Positions 9,982 through 21,700 of a stretch of DNA of 64,000 nucleotides are shown here, piece after piece. The position numbers and the translations under genes were made by a program. The stretch's first letter is position 1; the number at the start of each line of letters is the position of its first letter. Source of the stretch: Spirometra erinaceieuropaei (lineage: Eukaryota > Platyhelminthes > Cestoda > Diphyllobothriidea > Diphyllobothriidae); the NCBI GenBank assembly GCA_902702965.1, contig CACRXP010000010.1, positions 1,279,570 to 1,343,569 of the forward strand, read 5' to 3'. The notes beneath the pieces are model-generated. The model was given only the letters and a program-made list of their open reading frames with translations. It was not told the DNA's origin and ran no database searches.

Positions 9982-12900
9982 GTACGTCGGTTACTACTCA
10001 TGGATCCGCTTGCAGTGTTTGTGGGCTTTTACATTGTCCTTTTCTTCTCCTTTTTCTTTAAGGATGTTTTTATGATTTGCATGCGAATATTTTCATGCGT
10101 AGTACATCTGTTTTACTGTGCGTGCTTCAGCATTCAGATAGCGCAGCGCATTCAAATACATCAATGTTTTTCAAAATATTCACTCTAATATACGCAAACC
10201 CGTGAGATACGATAGTAAATTAAATGCCCCGGAAATGTTTTCACCATTTTTACACAATGCAAAAATGTCAGCAGAAGAGGACTTATGAAAACAGAACGTG
10301 CTTGAAAATATCTACAGTTATGTCTTTACATCCAGTTCTTATAATTAATCAGCGGCAAGTTCTCTCCTGGCCACGCAGGCAAAATGAATTAACATATTAA
10401 ATCGACTTAACTGTATATGCCAATTTCCCTCTTTTATGCGATTATAGTCGGATAGCCGCGACAAGCGGACGTTGGGAAATTTTCGAAAAAACCTAAATTA
10501 GTATCCTGCTTGTTAGACCTTCCTCTCTGTTTGTAAAACCTTGAGCAACTGTCGAATCTTAACAAATGTCACAGTTTACCATGAATGGAGCATTTTAGTT
10601 CCGTAAGTAACCTTTATTTAGTCCAAACTTCTGCTACATTAGTAATCGTTGAAATCTACAGGCCATGCATGAGAGGACTGCAAATTATCAGTAAAAATGG
10701 CGTGTAGGTTGACGCTTCACTCGCTCTACTGCTTTCCGTTAAATCACAAATATTTAACAGCCATACCACACCCAATTTATTCATCTGAATGGAGGGTACA
10801 ATTTTCTGAATTCGTTTACTGCTTTTATCATTTTGTGACGTTTTATCATTTTCTTACGTCCCTCTCTCCTAAATACATTAGATCAGTATTTTTATTCTGT
10901 TAACGTGCATTCAAACCAAGTCACTAATCTTTCACATGATTGCCGTTTATATCGTTACCTTTTTGATTGATACCTTTCAATATTGCCTCGTTCCTTTATT
11001 TATGGCGCCCACGGCAACATGGGTACACGTTTCCTCGAAAAAGTTTATCTACGAACGTCCCTTAAATGAAAGAATTAGAAAATATCGGAGAGGGATTAAC
11101 AAAAATTGCTTCCTCTTGCTGGCGGGGGGAAATTGCTATTTCTTCTTATTCGTTTTTGTTCTTGTTTTTTTGGCTTTTCATTCATTGTCAAAATTTCGGA
11201 TACAATAAATAGATTTCTCACTATTTGAATATCGAACTAAATGACACGGCTGGTCAGGATTATGGTATTTTCAAAGCTAACGTGCAGCTCCCACTTTTTT
11301 GTAAGTTCCACTTTCCACGCTCGAAAGTCTACAAGAAGAAATGTATCATTTTTTCGTTCGTCAATGTTCGGCGCTCAAATGGAAATGTGTTTTTTAACTT
11401 CTGCTTCGCAAAATGCAAATGTATTGCTCATCCGACACTGCTGAAATGTTATTCCATAAATCGGTTAAAAAGTGCATTCCGTCATCCAGCATTCTCATAC
11501 TTTGTGTTATAAAGTTTTGGTTATAGTGCTTCAAAAAGGTATTCTCCCAGTTACTTGCTCAACTTATATTTGCCCATAGAATAGGGAGTGTAGAGTTAGC
11601 GGGTATGAGGTATCAGCATTACTTCAGGTTTTAATGACCTCACATTTTCCTTCTTGAATTTGCTTCTGCAGGTGTGATCTATATTTGACCCTGAGGAAAT
11701 AGCTGCGTTTTTAACAGAGCTCACTTTCTTGTAGATCCCAGAAGCTATTTTTCAGAAACTGCAATTGCATAATGGACTGCGAATCGATTTTAATTTCTTA
11801 TCTAGTTGTGTAATTCGCAGGTTAACTTGTAAATGTTTTATAAGTGTAAATTCTCAGGACTACCTGTGCCTGCCCATCCGAGGCGTTCATACCTGCTTTC
11901 CGACAGGTATAGTTGATGAATAATTTTACAAAGGCCCCTGCCCCACCTCTCATATTCCCTTCCTTTCAATTTCTACCTCGGGGTGTTTTTAGAGTGAACG
12001 CTTTCCGGAAAAATGAATTTGGGAGGTAGGCAGTCATCTCCATGACACCAGTTCCAACACCGCTGTCTGAGATAATACTAGGAGGATTACTATATAGTAT
12101 AATCTTTTCAAGTTTGCCAAACTGTTTGTTTCTGGGCGGACTCCTGTTTTCCTATCCGTCCGCAGGTAAAAGGAAGCTGATTTGGCCAAAATTGGTTTCA
12201 GATGCTTTAGTTACTATGCGCTAGTCTGCTTTTGAATTAACCATCACATTCGACTTGCGTGCACTTACTCTTTAGAACTCCGAATTTTGCACTAGACGGC
12301 AATACCTCAGTAAGGGATTTCTAAATGTACAGTTTAAAGGATTTGCCCATGCACTTTTTGGTACTACTGTAAGAAACAAACTTGAGGTCTCTTCAGACAA
12401 ACATAATGAACAAATGAGCCATTGACTTCAATTAGCTGTTGCTTTATATTAAGCACGCAGTTGCTTATTCTAAACACGGGGCTGCTAGACAACGCGAAAC
12501 AACGACTCTGCTTTTCCGTGAACCCTCAAATCTTTGACTGAACTCAGGAGGTTATATTTCACTCAAATTTATTATGTGGGCCCCATGTGCGGCGTTCTGG
12601 TACCGCTTTCCACACCCGTCTGAATCGAACAGTACTCAAATGCAAACTGTGCGCAAGCAAATCCAGGATTAGAGTAAGAGCACACGTCAATCTGTTTAAT
12701 CCTCATACGATATTTTTATTATTTGTTATTCGCGCCAATTCCAGATGAGCACGTTTTATCTGTCGTCCCAGGGACTTTAATCTCTTATGTGTAAAATTCC
12801 AAGAAACCTGTCCTTATATGGACAGACACTATTTTTCCTCTGTCTGCGAAAGTGTCTGCTCTGATTGATAGTCGTTTTTACCTGTCCCAATGGACCCAAC

Positions 12901-14049
12901 TATCCTAAATGTTTGACAAACAGGAGCTTTTTGCCAGACATCTGCGAAATCTCCATCGTTCATGTCTGAAGTCGGCTGTTACATGCCTTAGGGTATCTTT
13001 TGTGCTGAGTGATCATCCGCACCCCTTGTTAAAAGTTCCCCATCCTTTAATAGCTATGTCATGATTACTTAAGATGGAATAGGGACGAATCTTCGTTGCT
13101 TGATTTTAAAGATAACAACTGGTGGCCAAAAGTTCCTTCAGAATGTCACAGTCATTCACAGTGTTTGTTTTTACTTTCATTCCACTAACGAATCCTCCCC
13201 CTTGAATAGGTCTACGCCATAAAGGAGTTATTATTCCCTTGAGCTTTAAAAGGCCGCATTTATACTTTGTAGAGCTTTTGACGCCGCGCGGCTAATACTT
13301 ATCGTGAAACTAGAATATTTGGTGTCACTATAGCCACTGCCCTTATCCACACCATTTGATTTACATAAAACATGTGGAGGGTGATCAGGGCGACTTTTGT
13401 GGAAAGTCGTTTGAAAGCAATCAAACGGGTAAATTTTCAGTCGACGCAGGCATCGATAAGGGCTGCCCTTTTCATTCTGACTTTTGTCACGAGAAGTCTC
13501 TTTGGGAGATTAGCAGGCAGAAACACACCTAAAATCCCATATTTAGTCGTGATTACAAGAAATGTTTAATTTGATGAATTTAGAACAGGCCTTCACTACT
13601 GTTGCTCGCAGGTGGAGGCAAAGCACAAATAATCAGTACTCCAGCGGTTTAACCGAGGTTTTCTACTGCTTGTTTTACCCGCTAGCACTTTTCGATTGTC
13701 AAACCCATTTTCTGAGAGAATCGGATCAACTAGGAGGACCCTAACGAACAAAGTGCTGATAGACAGTTAGCGAAACGTGCTCGGGCTGACAATGCCCCTG
13801 TGCCGAAACCCACTTTTCTTCTTTTTTCTCGATTTAGCTGACTCCGCCAACGACAGAGTCTCACGTAAACCTGCACATGTGGCCCAAAAAGTCATCTCAT
13901 ACCTCGAGCGTATTTTTGCAGGCGTCAACTACTAACCATAGCCTTGTGCGTAGAGACTCCTTCAGGAAAAGATTACTGTCATCGATTTCGCCTACACCCT
14001 TTTGGCTGGATTTTTAAGACTTCAATTGTTAATGTCTCTAACGCCTCCG
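9982..14049. other. AT-rich stretch, probably intron
   Basis: Contains several hydrophobic ORFs of 60-95 codons caused by T-rich composition. No splice-bounded exon, repeat or RNA gene was seen. Confidence 0.45.
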
Positions 14050-14055
14050 TTTATT
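14050..14055 (-). terminator. poly(A) signal AATAAA (minus strand)
   Basis: TTTATT on the plus strand reads AATAAA on the minus strand, 12 nt beyond the stop codon of the candidate terminal exon at 14068-14323. Placement is appropriate, though the hexamer is common in AT-rich DNA. Confidence 0.4.
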
Positions 14056-14067
14056 TCAGTAGAATTT

Positions 14068-14323
14068 TTAAACGTTCCACGGTGCAGGCTGGTCTAAATC
14101 GATCCCGTGGGCCGAGGTTTTGATTATGCTTTCCCAGTAAGCTCCAAAAATATAGGTATATGTGAGACTTGTAAGCTTGCCAACTATTGGGTATGCAGAG
14201 AACGCCAAGGGGATATCGGCTTTCAGACATTTATACACACCAAAGTACCAAGCGCATGCCGTAGTTAAGATCCGTGAGAATGAATACGTGTGCGCGCCCA
14301 CAAGAAATGGATACAGAATTTTG
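14068..14323 (-). CDS. candidate terminal exon of a small membrane protein
   Basis: On the minus strand an acceptor-like TTCAG ends at 14324 (an alternative CAG lies 14 nt upstream). The exon carries one base in, then about 84 codons to a TAA at 14068-14070, followed by AATAAA. It begins KILYPFLVGAHTYSF, has two hydrophobic stretches (around TTACAWYFGVY and LTSLTYTYIFGAYW) and ends in polar HGIDLDQPAPWNV. The pattern suggests two membrane passes near the C terminus. A weak, unverified resemblance to the C-terminal half of mitochondrial complex I subunit NDUFA11 was considered but is not strong enough to name it. Upstream exons should lie above 14.4 kb on the minus strand; none was clearly found. 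Neither acceptor has a good pyrimidine tract. Confidence 0.4.
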
Positions 14324-14337
14324 CTGAACCGGCAAGG

Positions 14338-17300
14338 CTGTTTTCACACGGGCAGTAATTCATCAATCTTCAGCGTAAGCACAAAGTTTTCGAACTGCTA
14401 ACCTAAGAAAAAACATTTTTGATACGAGCCATGCAACTGGGTTCTAGGTTAGTGGAACGTATCAGTTCGAACATGAAGTTGACAGATGCGCGCATCACTG
14501 ACTAGATTTTGCTCCGCGTACCAGGGAGCAAAAAGGGGTAAACGGAGGACGTGTCCCTTTCTCGTTCAGTTCAAAAAGCAGGAGGGGAAATCGAAAATCG
14601 GAAAGTGACGCCGTTTTTGGAATTGTTGCTCTACTTGGCTCACAGATCCAAGTTGATTTTTAATATTTTCCAAGTTTTCTATAGCTCCTTAATCTGAAAT
14701 ACTCATAGAAAATGACTATAATCAGTTTTAGGCGGTTTTTTTATGTAACCCTTTTTTGTTCAGGGGGAGTTTAAACTCCGATATAGATCTGACGAACACC
14801 CATGCATTTTAATGAGGAATTTTGCCCTGTTCGCTGTGCCTCTTTATACCCTCACTTTTTCCGCCGAGGCAATTCGAATTAGTCGATTACGTCAACAAAT
14901 ATGCAAAAAGTTAACGTGAAATAGACAAGCAGGACCAGAAAAGCACAGACAGGGTCTATGCGCGCTTACGTCCGCGAGGTACTGGCCTCCATGTTGAGTC
15001 GAAACCAACTTTCCGGGCGGTCTCTTGAATCACAGTGAGGTGTCATAAATCATTATGTCTGTATTCTGGCAACAGTATGGGCGACAATACTTCGGTTGCG
15101 TAAGATTGAATGTGGAGAAGGGTTTCGTGCGAACCCTTCAGTTTCCACAACGGAGAGACAAGTTATCATACGCACTCGTGCTGATTGGTCAAAAATGATT
15201 TCTCCTGTACCTACCCCACTCTTTCGCCGTAAGTTTGCTTAATTACGTAGGGCGAACAAAAAATTGGTTTCATATTTATTATCGATCGGCCAAGCCATGA
15301 TAGAGGAAGGGAGGCGACAGAGTCTGGGGGTAGGTTGATACAGAACTGTTTCGGGCTTGTTTGTCTTCATTCAGCAACCCTGACCATGAGCTGGGACCGG
15401 AAACACGTACATGCGCTCACACACCTGTAGTGAGGACAAATAATCAAACTGCCCCTCCAAGTTCTCTACTCAGTCTGTCAGTAGAAAGTATTTATATAGT
15501 CGGGAGTGTTTCATTCGGATTATTTTAACCATTTTTATACGCGGCTTTTTGGTGGCTCTGCATTCACACTTCAGTAGCGGTTGTCTTTTGAGGGTGCATA
15601 ATAACATTAGCCAAGTGAATATTGCCAAAGTGCTAATAGTGTAGTGTGGGCTAGGTCTCACTTTCTTTTGAATTAGACAGATCTCAAGCGCCAAATCTTT
15701 TAGATCAAGCCACTGCGTGGAGCCTATGGCTTGTTTTCGGATGCTTGGCAATTAAAATTGCGCATTTCAAATTATTTGGAGAATCACCAGTGTCGGATAC
15801 CAGAGTTCAGTTCTGTCTGTAATTTGGACTCGGACAGTAACAAGGAATTCAATGCACTAATTCCTGGAAAACCTGCGTAAAGTATACTGCAACGAAACTA
15901 AGAAGACAACCCACCCTTTCACTCGCTGAAATGATCATCTTTTCTTTAATTGCCTGGATCGAGGTCAAAGGAGTTACTCCTGTGTCCTAGACTAGGCTTC
16001 TATGAAAACTGAGATTCGACAAGTGAACTTCAAATCGTTTCTGGTAGTAATTTGATTTCATATGCCCACCCATGTAAGCGACCAACAGTGGTGCGAAGAA
16101 GTTCATCTATATGGAAGTAGACGTTCAGCTGATGGTCGAAATGGCACCAAGAACCTTCGCTCAATTTTAGATGCGACATAAATGTTGCCTGTTTACTATA
16201 TGAACTTGTTTTGTCTGAAACTAGCATGTGTTCTGCGGAATTTCACGTTACTGGATAAAGACATTATATACAACTGCGAGTACCATTATGATCCTATTTT
16301 CCAGAAGGTATTAGTTTCTTTTGCTTACAGCTGAAATTGTTGATCCCTAACACTGATCACTGCTTTCCACCATTTTAAATTGTCGATTCATTCCCAAACA
16401 ATCATCTTTCGATAGCCAACAAACAGATGCCTGGTTTCTGAATCAACCAGTCCGGAAACTTGGTTAAAATCTTGTAAGATTTTGGCAGGTTGAGCTGTAT
16501 GCACTAATTTTTGCATTCTGTCTGCGTTTTCTTTTTAACATGTTAGCGAATATCTGTGCCCAACGTTCAATAGGCAGACATTATATTCGTACATAATAAG
16601 AATTCGATGAAGGCATTTTATCTAAGGAGTTTTAAGGAACTCCTTTTTTGAAGAACGAATCGAACTATTTAATAAATCGCATGTATCCACTCATTCTTCC
16701 ATTCTATTTATCTTTTTTGACGGTGGCCGCTACGTCTTCACCACGCCCGTATGGCTAGGCTAGTGAACTGCGGCACATTTTTTCTTTAAAGTACAGAACC
16801 TTGGAACCTGAATGCCAACAAATTTTTTAATCTTCGAAAAAATCTGTCATCCCAATTTCAGAATGTGTGATAATTTTCGACGGTTGGTTCACAGGCTATT
16901 TCTACTACCTCCATTCAGCTACCAAATGGTTTATTGTCGTGCTCCTAAGGATATTTTTCCATAGCCGAAGGAAATTTGTTTGATGCAAGTTTGAATACGT
17001 CAAATAAAGGCACACATTTGAAGTACAAATGACCTCATATGTTCATAGAAATTGCTTTGGGAGAAGCATTTTTCTGGAAAAAACTTTTTTGCTAAAACTC
17101 ATGATGTGCCTGCAAACTGAATAGTTGTTTTGGTCATTTATTTTTATTAGTTCGACTTTTTCACCAAAAAACCTCATTTTGACGACCATCTACAAAAGAG
17201 GCAAAGATGCCTTCCAAATAATATCAATTCTCCTGTATTTAGGCAAACTCCTTGGTGCCTATTTGTCACCTAGATGTTGTGCAATAGTTTTCTCTGTGTG

Positions 17301-17704
17301 AATTGGTCTACATCTACAGTACGCTCAAACGCGTTGGAAATCCAGGTCCGGTCTAAGAGAAGTTACCTCCAATAATTACTGTAAAACCTTATATTAGCTG
17401 CTGACGTATCCCCTCGTATGAATTTATGCCAAATTTTCATATATGTGCATCTTGTCGAGGTCTAAGGAAGAAGACGAGAGTTGGAGGAATACGTACGCTA
17501 CGTGTTGCCGCGCGACTGCACATTGAATTGGGAGGACATTATCCGTTAGATGAGACCGGTCAATACACCCGCGACCAACTTAGGTCAACAGGCAACTTCT
17601 CAGAAGCCTCGATCGTGTAAATCGGCTCATGAACAGGGAAGGGAACAGGCAGGCGATGAGTAGAAATGCGTCCAGCAGCAGGCTCTGCCCTGACCGACTT
17701 TGAG
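14338..17704. other. stretch with no confident feature
   Basis: A minus-strand frame at 16030-16227 reads protein-like text (for example HQLNVYFHIDELLRTTVGR) and could be an upstream exon of the 14-kb minus-strand gene, but its splice sites are poor. An 8-bp hairpin with a T run at 16624-16649 is not interpretable in a eukaryote. Nothing else was seen. Confidence 0.4.
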
Positions 17705-18010
17705 GATGAGTCCCGTACTCTCACACACGACGACAATTCGATCGTCGTTTCTGATGATATCCGCCGTGTGCTCCATAGCAGGATAAAAGAAGGGACGATG
17801 GCTTGTGCGTGATTTCGTTTACAGGGGTAATAGACTTGCACAGCATCTGCCGCACTCTCCCCCCTCCCCAACTGAACCTGGTGTCAAGACAGAGTCTGGA
17901 AGACCAGGGGCGGGGGAGGGCACAGGTGGATGGCGCGGTCGAGCCCGCACCCTGGCGCTCCACTCTACATCCCTAGCTCCACACAGTAAATGACCAGGTT
18001 TTTGACCAAC
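17705..18010 (-). repeat. SINE-B copy C
   Basis: One of the best-preserved copies. From left to right: tail with CTCACACACGACGAC, TATCCGCCGTGTGCTCCATAG, GACTTGCACAGCATCTGCCG, the GC-rich CTCTCCCCCCTCCCC, GGTGTCAAGACAGAGTC, and the head region with GCGGTCGAGCCCGCAC, which reads as a B-box-like GTGCGGGCTCGACCGC on the minus strand. Two overlapping minus-strand ORFs here are by-products of the GC-rich repeat. Confidence 0.6.
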
Positions 18011-18291
18011 AACAACAATGGAGGAACGGCCAGGGTCTCAGTTTGCGCGACGTACGCCGGCAACCGGGTCTGCCACTGCACCCCGAAATGTTGACATTTT
18101 TTATGGTGCGCAATCCGATAACGCCTGCCAGAATCCGATATGACCTCCGTGTTGGTCCAGCGCGTCTACAAAGTGGCCCGTTTGGGGACATACATACACG
18201 CGCACTACGGGTTGGTTTAAAGAGGGCACCATCAATGGACCTCTTCTGAACCGTCGGATTATTCATATTGACCCAACTGTGAAAAACTTTG

Positions 18292-18372
18292 CGCCTCGGT
18301 GGGATTCGAACCCACGCAGTCAGGCGGAGGCTTTAGTACAGCCAACGCTCTAATCACTTGAGCTACGAGGCC
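18292..18372 (-). tRNA. tRNA-like sequence, copy 1 (pseudogene or SINE head)
   Basis: 81 nt fold into a cloverleaf-like shape: acceptor with six pairs and a G-G mismatch at the tip, D stem GCTC/GAGC, T arm GTGGG/TTCGAAT/CCCAC. The anticodon stem GGCT/AGCC encloses loop GTACTAA, placing ACT as anticodon, so a degenerate serine-type origin is possible; the odd 12-nt variable region is not clearly paired. A-box and B-box sequences are intact enough for RNA polymerase III. The 3' flank (CACAGTTGGGTCAATATG on the minus strand) is shared with copy 2. Confidence 0.6.
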
Positions 18373-18539
18373 CCGTCGGACGACTCGAGTTTAATCACAT
18401 TTGGGCCAAGTTTACTCGCCCAACCTACTGCAACGTCGGTAATCCACCAAATCTGATACAGTAAGTTGACTGCCCAGGCAGGATTTCCTAAGTAATTCAT
18501 TCAGAATCCACCAGATGACTACTAGGCTCACGTAATTCA

Positions 18540-18722
18540 TAGGTATTTTGGCAGATTTTGAATAATGCATATTGACCCAACTGTAGCCTCGTAGCTCGAG
18601 TGGTTAGAGCGTTGGCTGTACTAAAGCCTTCTCCTTACAGCGTGGGTTCGAATCCCACCGAGGCGCCGAGTTTTTTACAGTTGGGTCAATATGAATTATT
18701 CAAAATTTGCCAAAATACCTAT
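18540..18722. repeat. 46-bp inverted repeat enclosing tRNA-like copy 2
   Basis: Left arm 18540-18585 and right arm 18676-18721 are reverse complements over about 46 nt with two mismatches; each contains TTGACCCAACTGT or its complement. Between them lies only the tRNA-like sequence and a short T-rich spacer, so the unit would fold into a long stem with the tRNA-like domain at its tip. Confidence 0.8.
18585..18665 (+). tRNA. tRNA-like sequence, copy 2, inside an inverted repeat
   Basis: 81 nt closely matching copy 1 in inverted orientation 213 bp away. Acceptor AGCCTCG pairs with CGAGGCG except at the first position; D stem GCTC/GAGC, T arm GTGGG/TTCGAAT/CCCAC and the loop GTACTAA are the same. 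Differences from copy 1 cluster in the variable region. The first-pair mismatch and atypical variable arm argue for a tRNA-derived element rather than a working tRNA. Confidence 0.65.
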
Positions 18723-21700
18723 TAACGTCGGATTATTCTCATTATTTCATTTAAATTCCCATTCCCCTTTTCCTGTGCTGCAAACTTTCATCTACATGTC
18801 TCAGGGAAAATGCATGTACAGTGTTCCTTCTCTAGATGTCCTGCACCGATGTGGACCGAGACCTTTGGGACAACAACAGTCTCATTGGAGAGACGCTAGC
18901 TGTTTAGCTTTTTCTGATTTCGAAATCTGGTTTGACTGCCGCTCCAGAGGTGCCATCAGCTTAGTGATCCCGGTTTCTCTGTCGAGCAGTTCGTTAACAG
19001 TGGATAATTTGTTTTCATAAAAAATATTGTATGTTCTCATAATTTGTCTTCAGGTAGATATGTTTGCGTTTCTTAGCAATACGATACTTTGTCAGCCTGC
19101 CGCCTAAGTATGACTCTGAGATGGTAAGAAGGTAACACTCAAATATTTTCGTACCAAAGAAGTCAAACGCTAGCAGACAACAGTGCCGCATAACTGTAGG
19201 AAACGCTCATTGTCCAGAAATCGTCTAACGAAGTCGGAACCTGTTCTCCTCGTTATCAGTGTTTATTTTCACCAGCTTACATATGAAAACCACATTTTTA
19301 GCCTGATCTGTTTATCGCTTCCCGCTTATAGTTTCCTATTTTCTTCGTCTCTCTTCCCCAGTGCATGCCTTTTACTTAGACATGCATGGCCAGATGTGTC
19401 TTTGTCGTGAATAGTCAGACTAGCCTTCATCTTTCTCCTATTCGCTTTAGGCGCTTATAATCGGGCTGCCATGATGACTTACTCGGTCGCAGACGGCCAG
19501 TGCAATTTCGTGCCTGCCCATCTTTGGTGGCTCAGATTCCCTGTGTCCACTGCACGTATTTTGGATTTTCTGACCCTGTAAGCTTTACAATACAGAGTCA
19601 GGGACAAAACTGACGAGGCCACCAGAAGACTTGAAATACCAGTTAAACTTAGGTGAACTGGATCATCTGTCGCAGAAGTATTCCACTCGTGAAGTCGACA
19701 TTTCTTAAGCACGTGCAACTTTAAATACTAATGTAGAAATTTCGAAGTCAGACTGGGGCGGCAGTTACGTATTTCAAGGAAAAACAGAGAACTAAATTCC
19801 AGAATGCATAACGTAGAACCAGAATAATCGTTTATTGACGTCGCCTTATATTCGAGCTGTAGAATCAAAGGGGATTGACGTTTTCAGTTCCGCCTATCTG
19901 ATAATTCCAACTTAATGCCAGTGCATAATGCGAACAACGGACATGGCACTTTCGAAAGAAAATGAAACATATACATGCATTTGCGAACTAAAAAACTGAC
20001 CAAAACAGGGTCGCCTCCAGACGGGCTTCTTAGAACATCCCTGGGTCAGGGGGGGGGGAGCGGCTGAGGTTTGACTTTCAGTGATTCATCTGCATCCGTA
20101 TTTGCGTGTTTCCCCCACGCGCAAACGTGGACGGGTCTAGTGTGCACACGCAACAGGACCGGTCAAACCTGTTTTCTGTTCACCACTGGCGAGTTATTCA
20201 GGGGCGGGAGGGGAGGGTCAGCGTGGTGTGTGTGTATGTCAGTGACTAGCACTGGCCTCAGTATAATGGAGGACGCGCGTGCCGCCGGTAGTGGGGATTC
20301 ACACAACCAGGCCCTGAAGCCACCCGGAGACATTAAGGTCTCATTCGGAATGGCCTAGTGCCCTCGGTTGCCGCGGTCTTTGAAAGTCTCGCAGACATCA
20401 TCACCTGCTATATTTTGTGTGCACCATTTGTCCCCCTCCGCCATAGGCTTTCTGCCTTTTATAAAGGATTTAAAATGCCTCGGTTGCCCGGCCAAGTCTC
20501 ATTTTCGTTTAAAGAGAACCCAGCATTTGATGGTAGGACAGAGTGGTACAATCACCTCTTACCGGCCACCTACGATATTCGTCTCAGGCACCGGGGTTGG
20601 ACGCATCATGTTTCGTATTCAGCAGACATTAAAGCATTATACACGGTGACAGCTAAAGTATAGCCAAATGACTGGTTTTAAGAGTTAAAGATTCGCGTCT
20701 GGCCTTCTTACCCCGACTTCATTGTGCGTGATAGAGTACTTTTTGTGCACGTAGGGCCGGACAAAACCCATCACTGTCTTTTACAGGCTCAAACTTTTAG
20801 TTTATTTTTATTCATTGTTGCCCGCTACTTATGTCAGAATGAAGCCTAAAAATCCTGAGGGTAACATTTTCAAATTTATTAGAGTCATGGATTTGCATCC
20901 CTATACCAACCAAAAAGCACTTTTAAGACGAGAACGAGACAAGCTTTTGGGGGGCTAGAAACAGTCCACAATTTTAGTAATTTTTTTGCATTTTTTTCTA
21001 TAAAATACATTTATATATGTAAGGGCGCCAAAATTCAGTTATAAAAGTTCAAACTGCTTAAATAGGAATTATTTATAGAGTGCAGATTCGCAGGAGCCTA
21101 GGAAGAAGCTTGTTCAAAGCCGGCAATTTGACGTGACTGTAATAACTGCGGATTGTGCTGTAAAATAATTCATGCAATAATTAATTAATTAATAATTAAT
21201 GCCAAAACGTCTGCTGTCGAACACTGCGCTCTGCAGGCCTTTCGCATCGAATTCTGGGGTCATTAGGGTCTGCCACCATTTGCGCATGTTAAACGCTAGT
21301 ACTTCCAGCATTTAATACAATGAGATAGTTTCTCTGCCATTTAAATAGATAACTTTCATTCGTCTTTTGTCACTGAAGAAATTGATAGATTCATTGCCGT
21401 CACTTCAAATACTCCACGGCAAAAGTGCGCTAGTTCTTCCTAGTAAGTACACGCATGCAGCTACCCAGTTATTTGCCGGTTCTGGGAGAAATCTCATCTT
21501 TAATTGTTTTCGCTTCCACTTTGCGGTCACTGTTTTACCAGTCATCGGCGTAAAGTTCTCTCCTTTAGAATCCATTTTCGTTCACAGACATTTTAGTCCA
21601 CATTGTAGTGCGATCACTGTCCCAGCGAACTGAGGCCTCTTCAGGGAGTGCGGGATATACTGTGACAAGCCTATGGACTATTAGCGATGAGGACTTAACG

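Noticed and set aside
16624..16649. 8-bp hairpin followed by a T run, like a bacterial terminator
   Set aside because: All other evidence is eukaryotic, so rho-independent termination has no meaning here, and no transcription unit ends at it.
18292..18665. Two functional tRNA genes
   Set aside because: First acceptor pair mismatched in both copies, irregular variable region, and uncertain anticodon. A tRNA-derived element is more likely.
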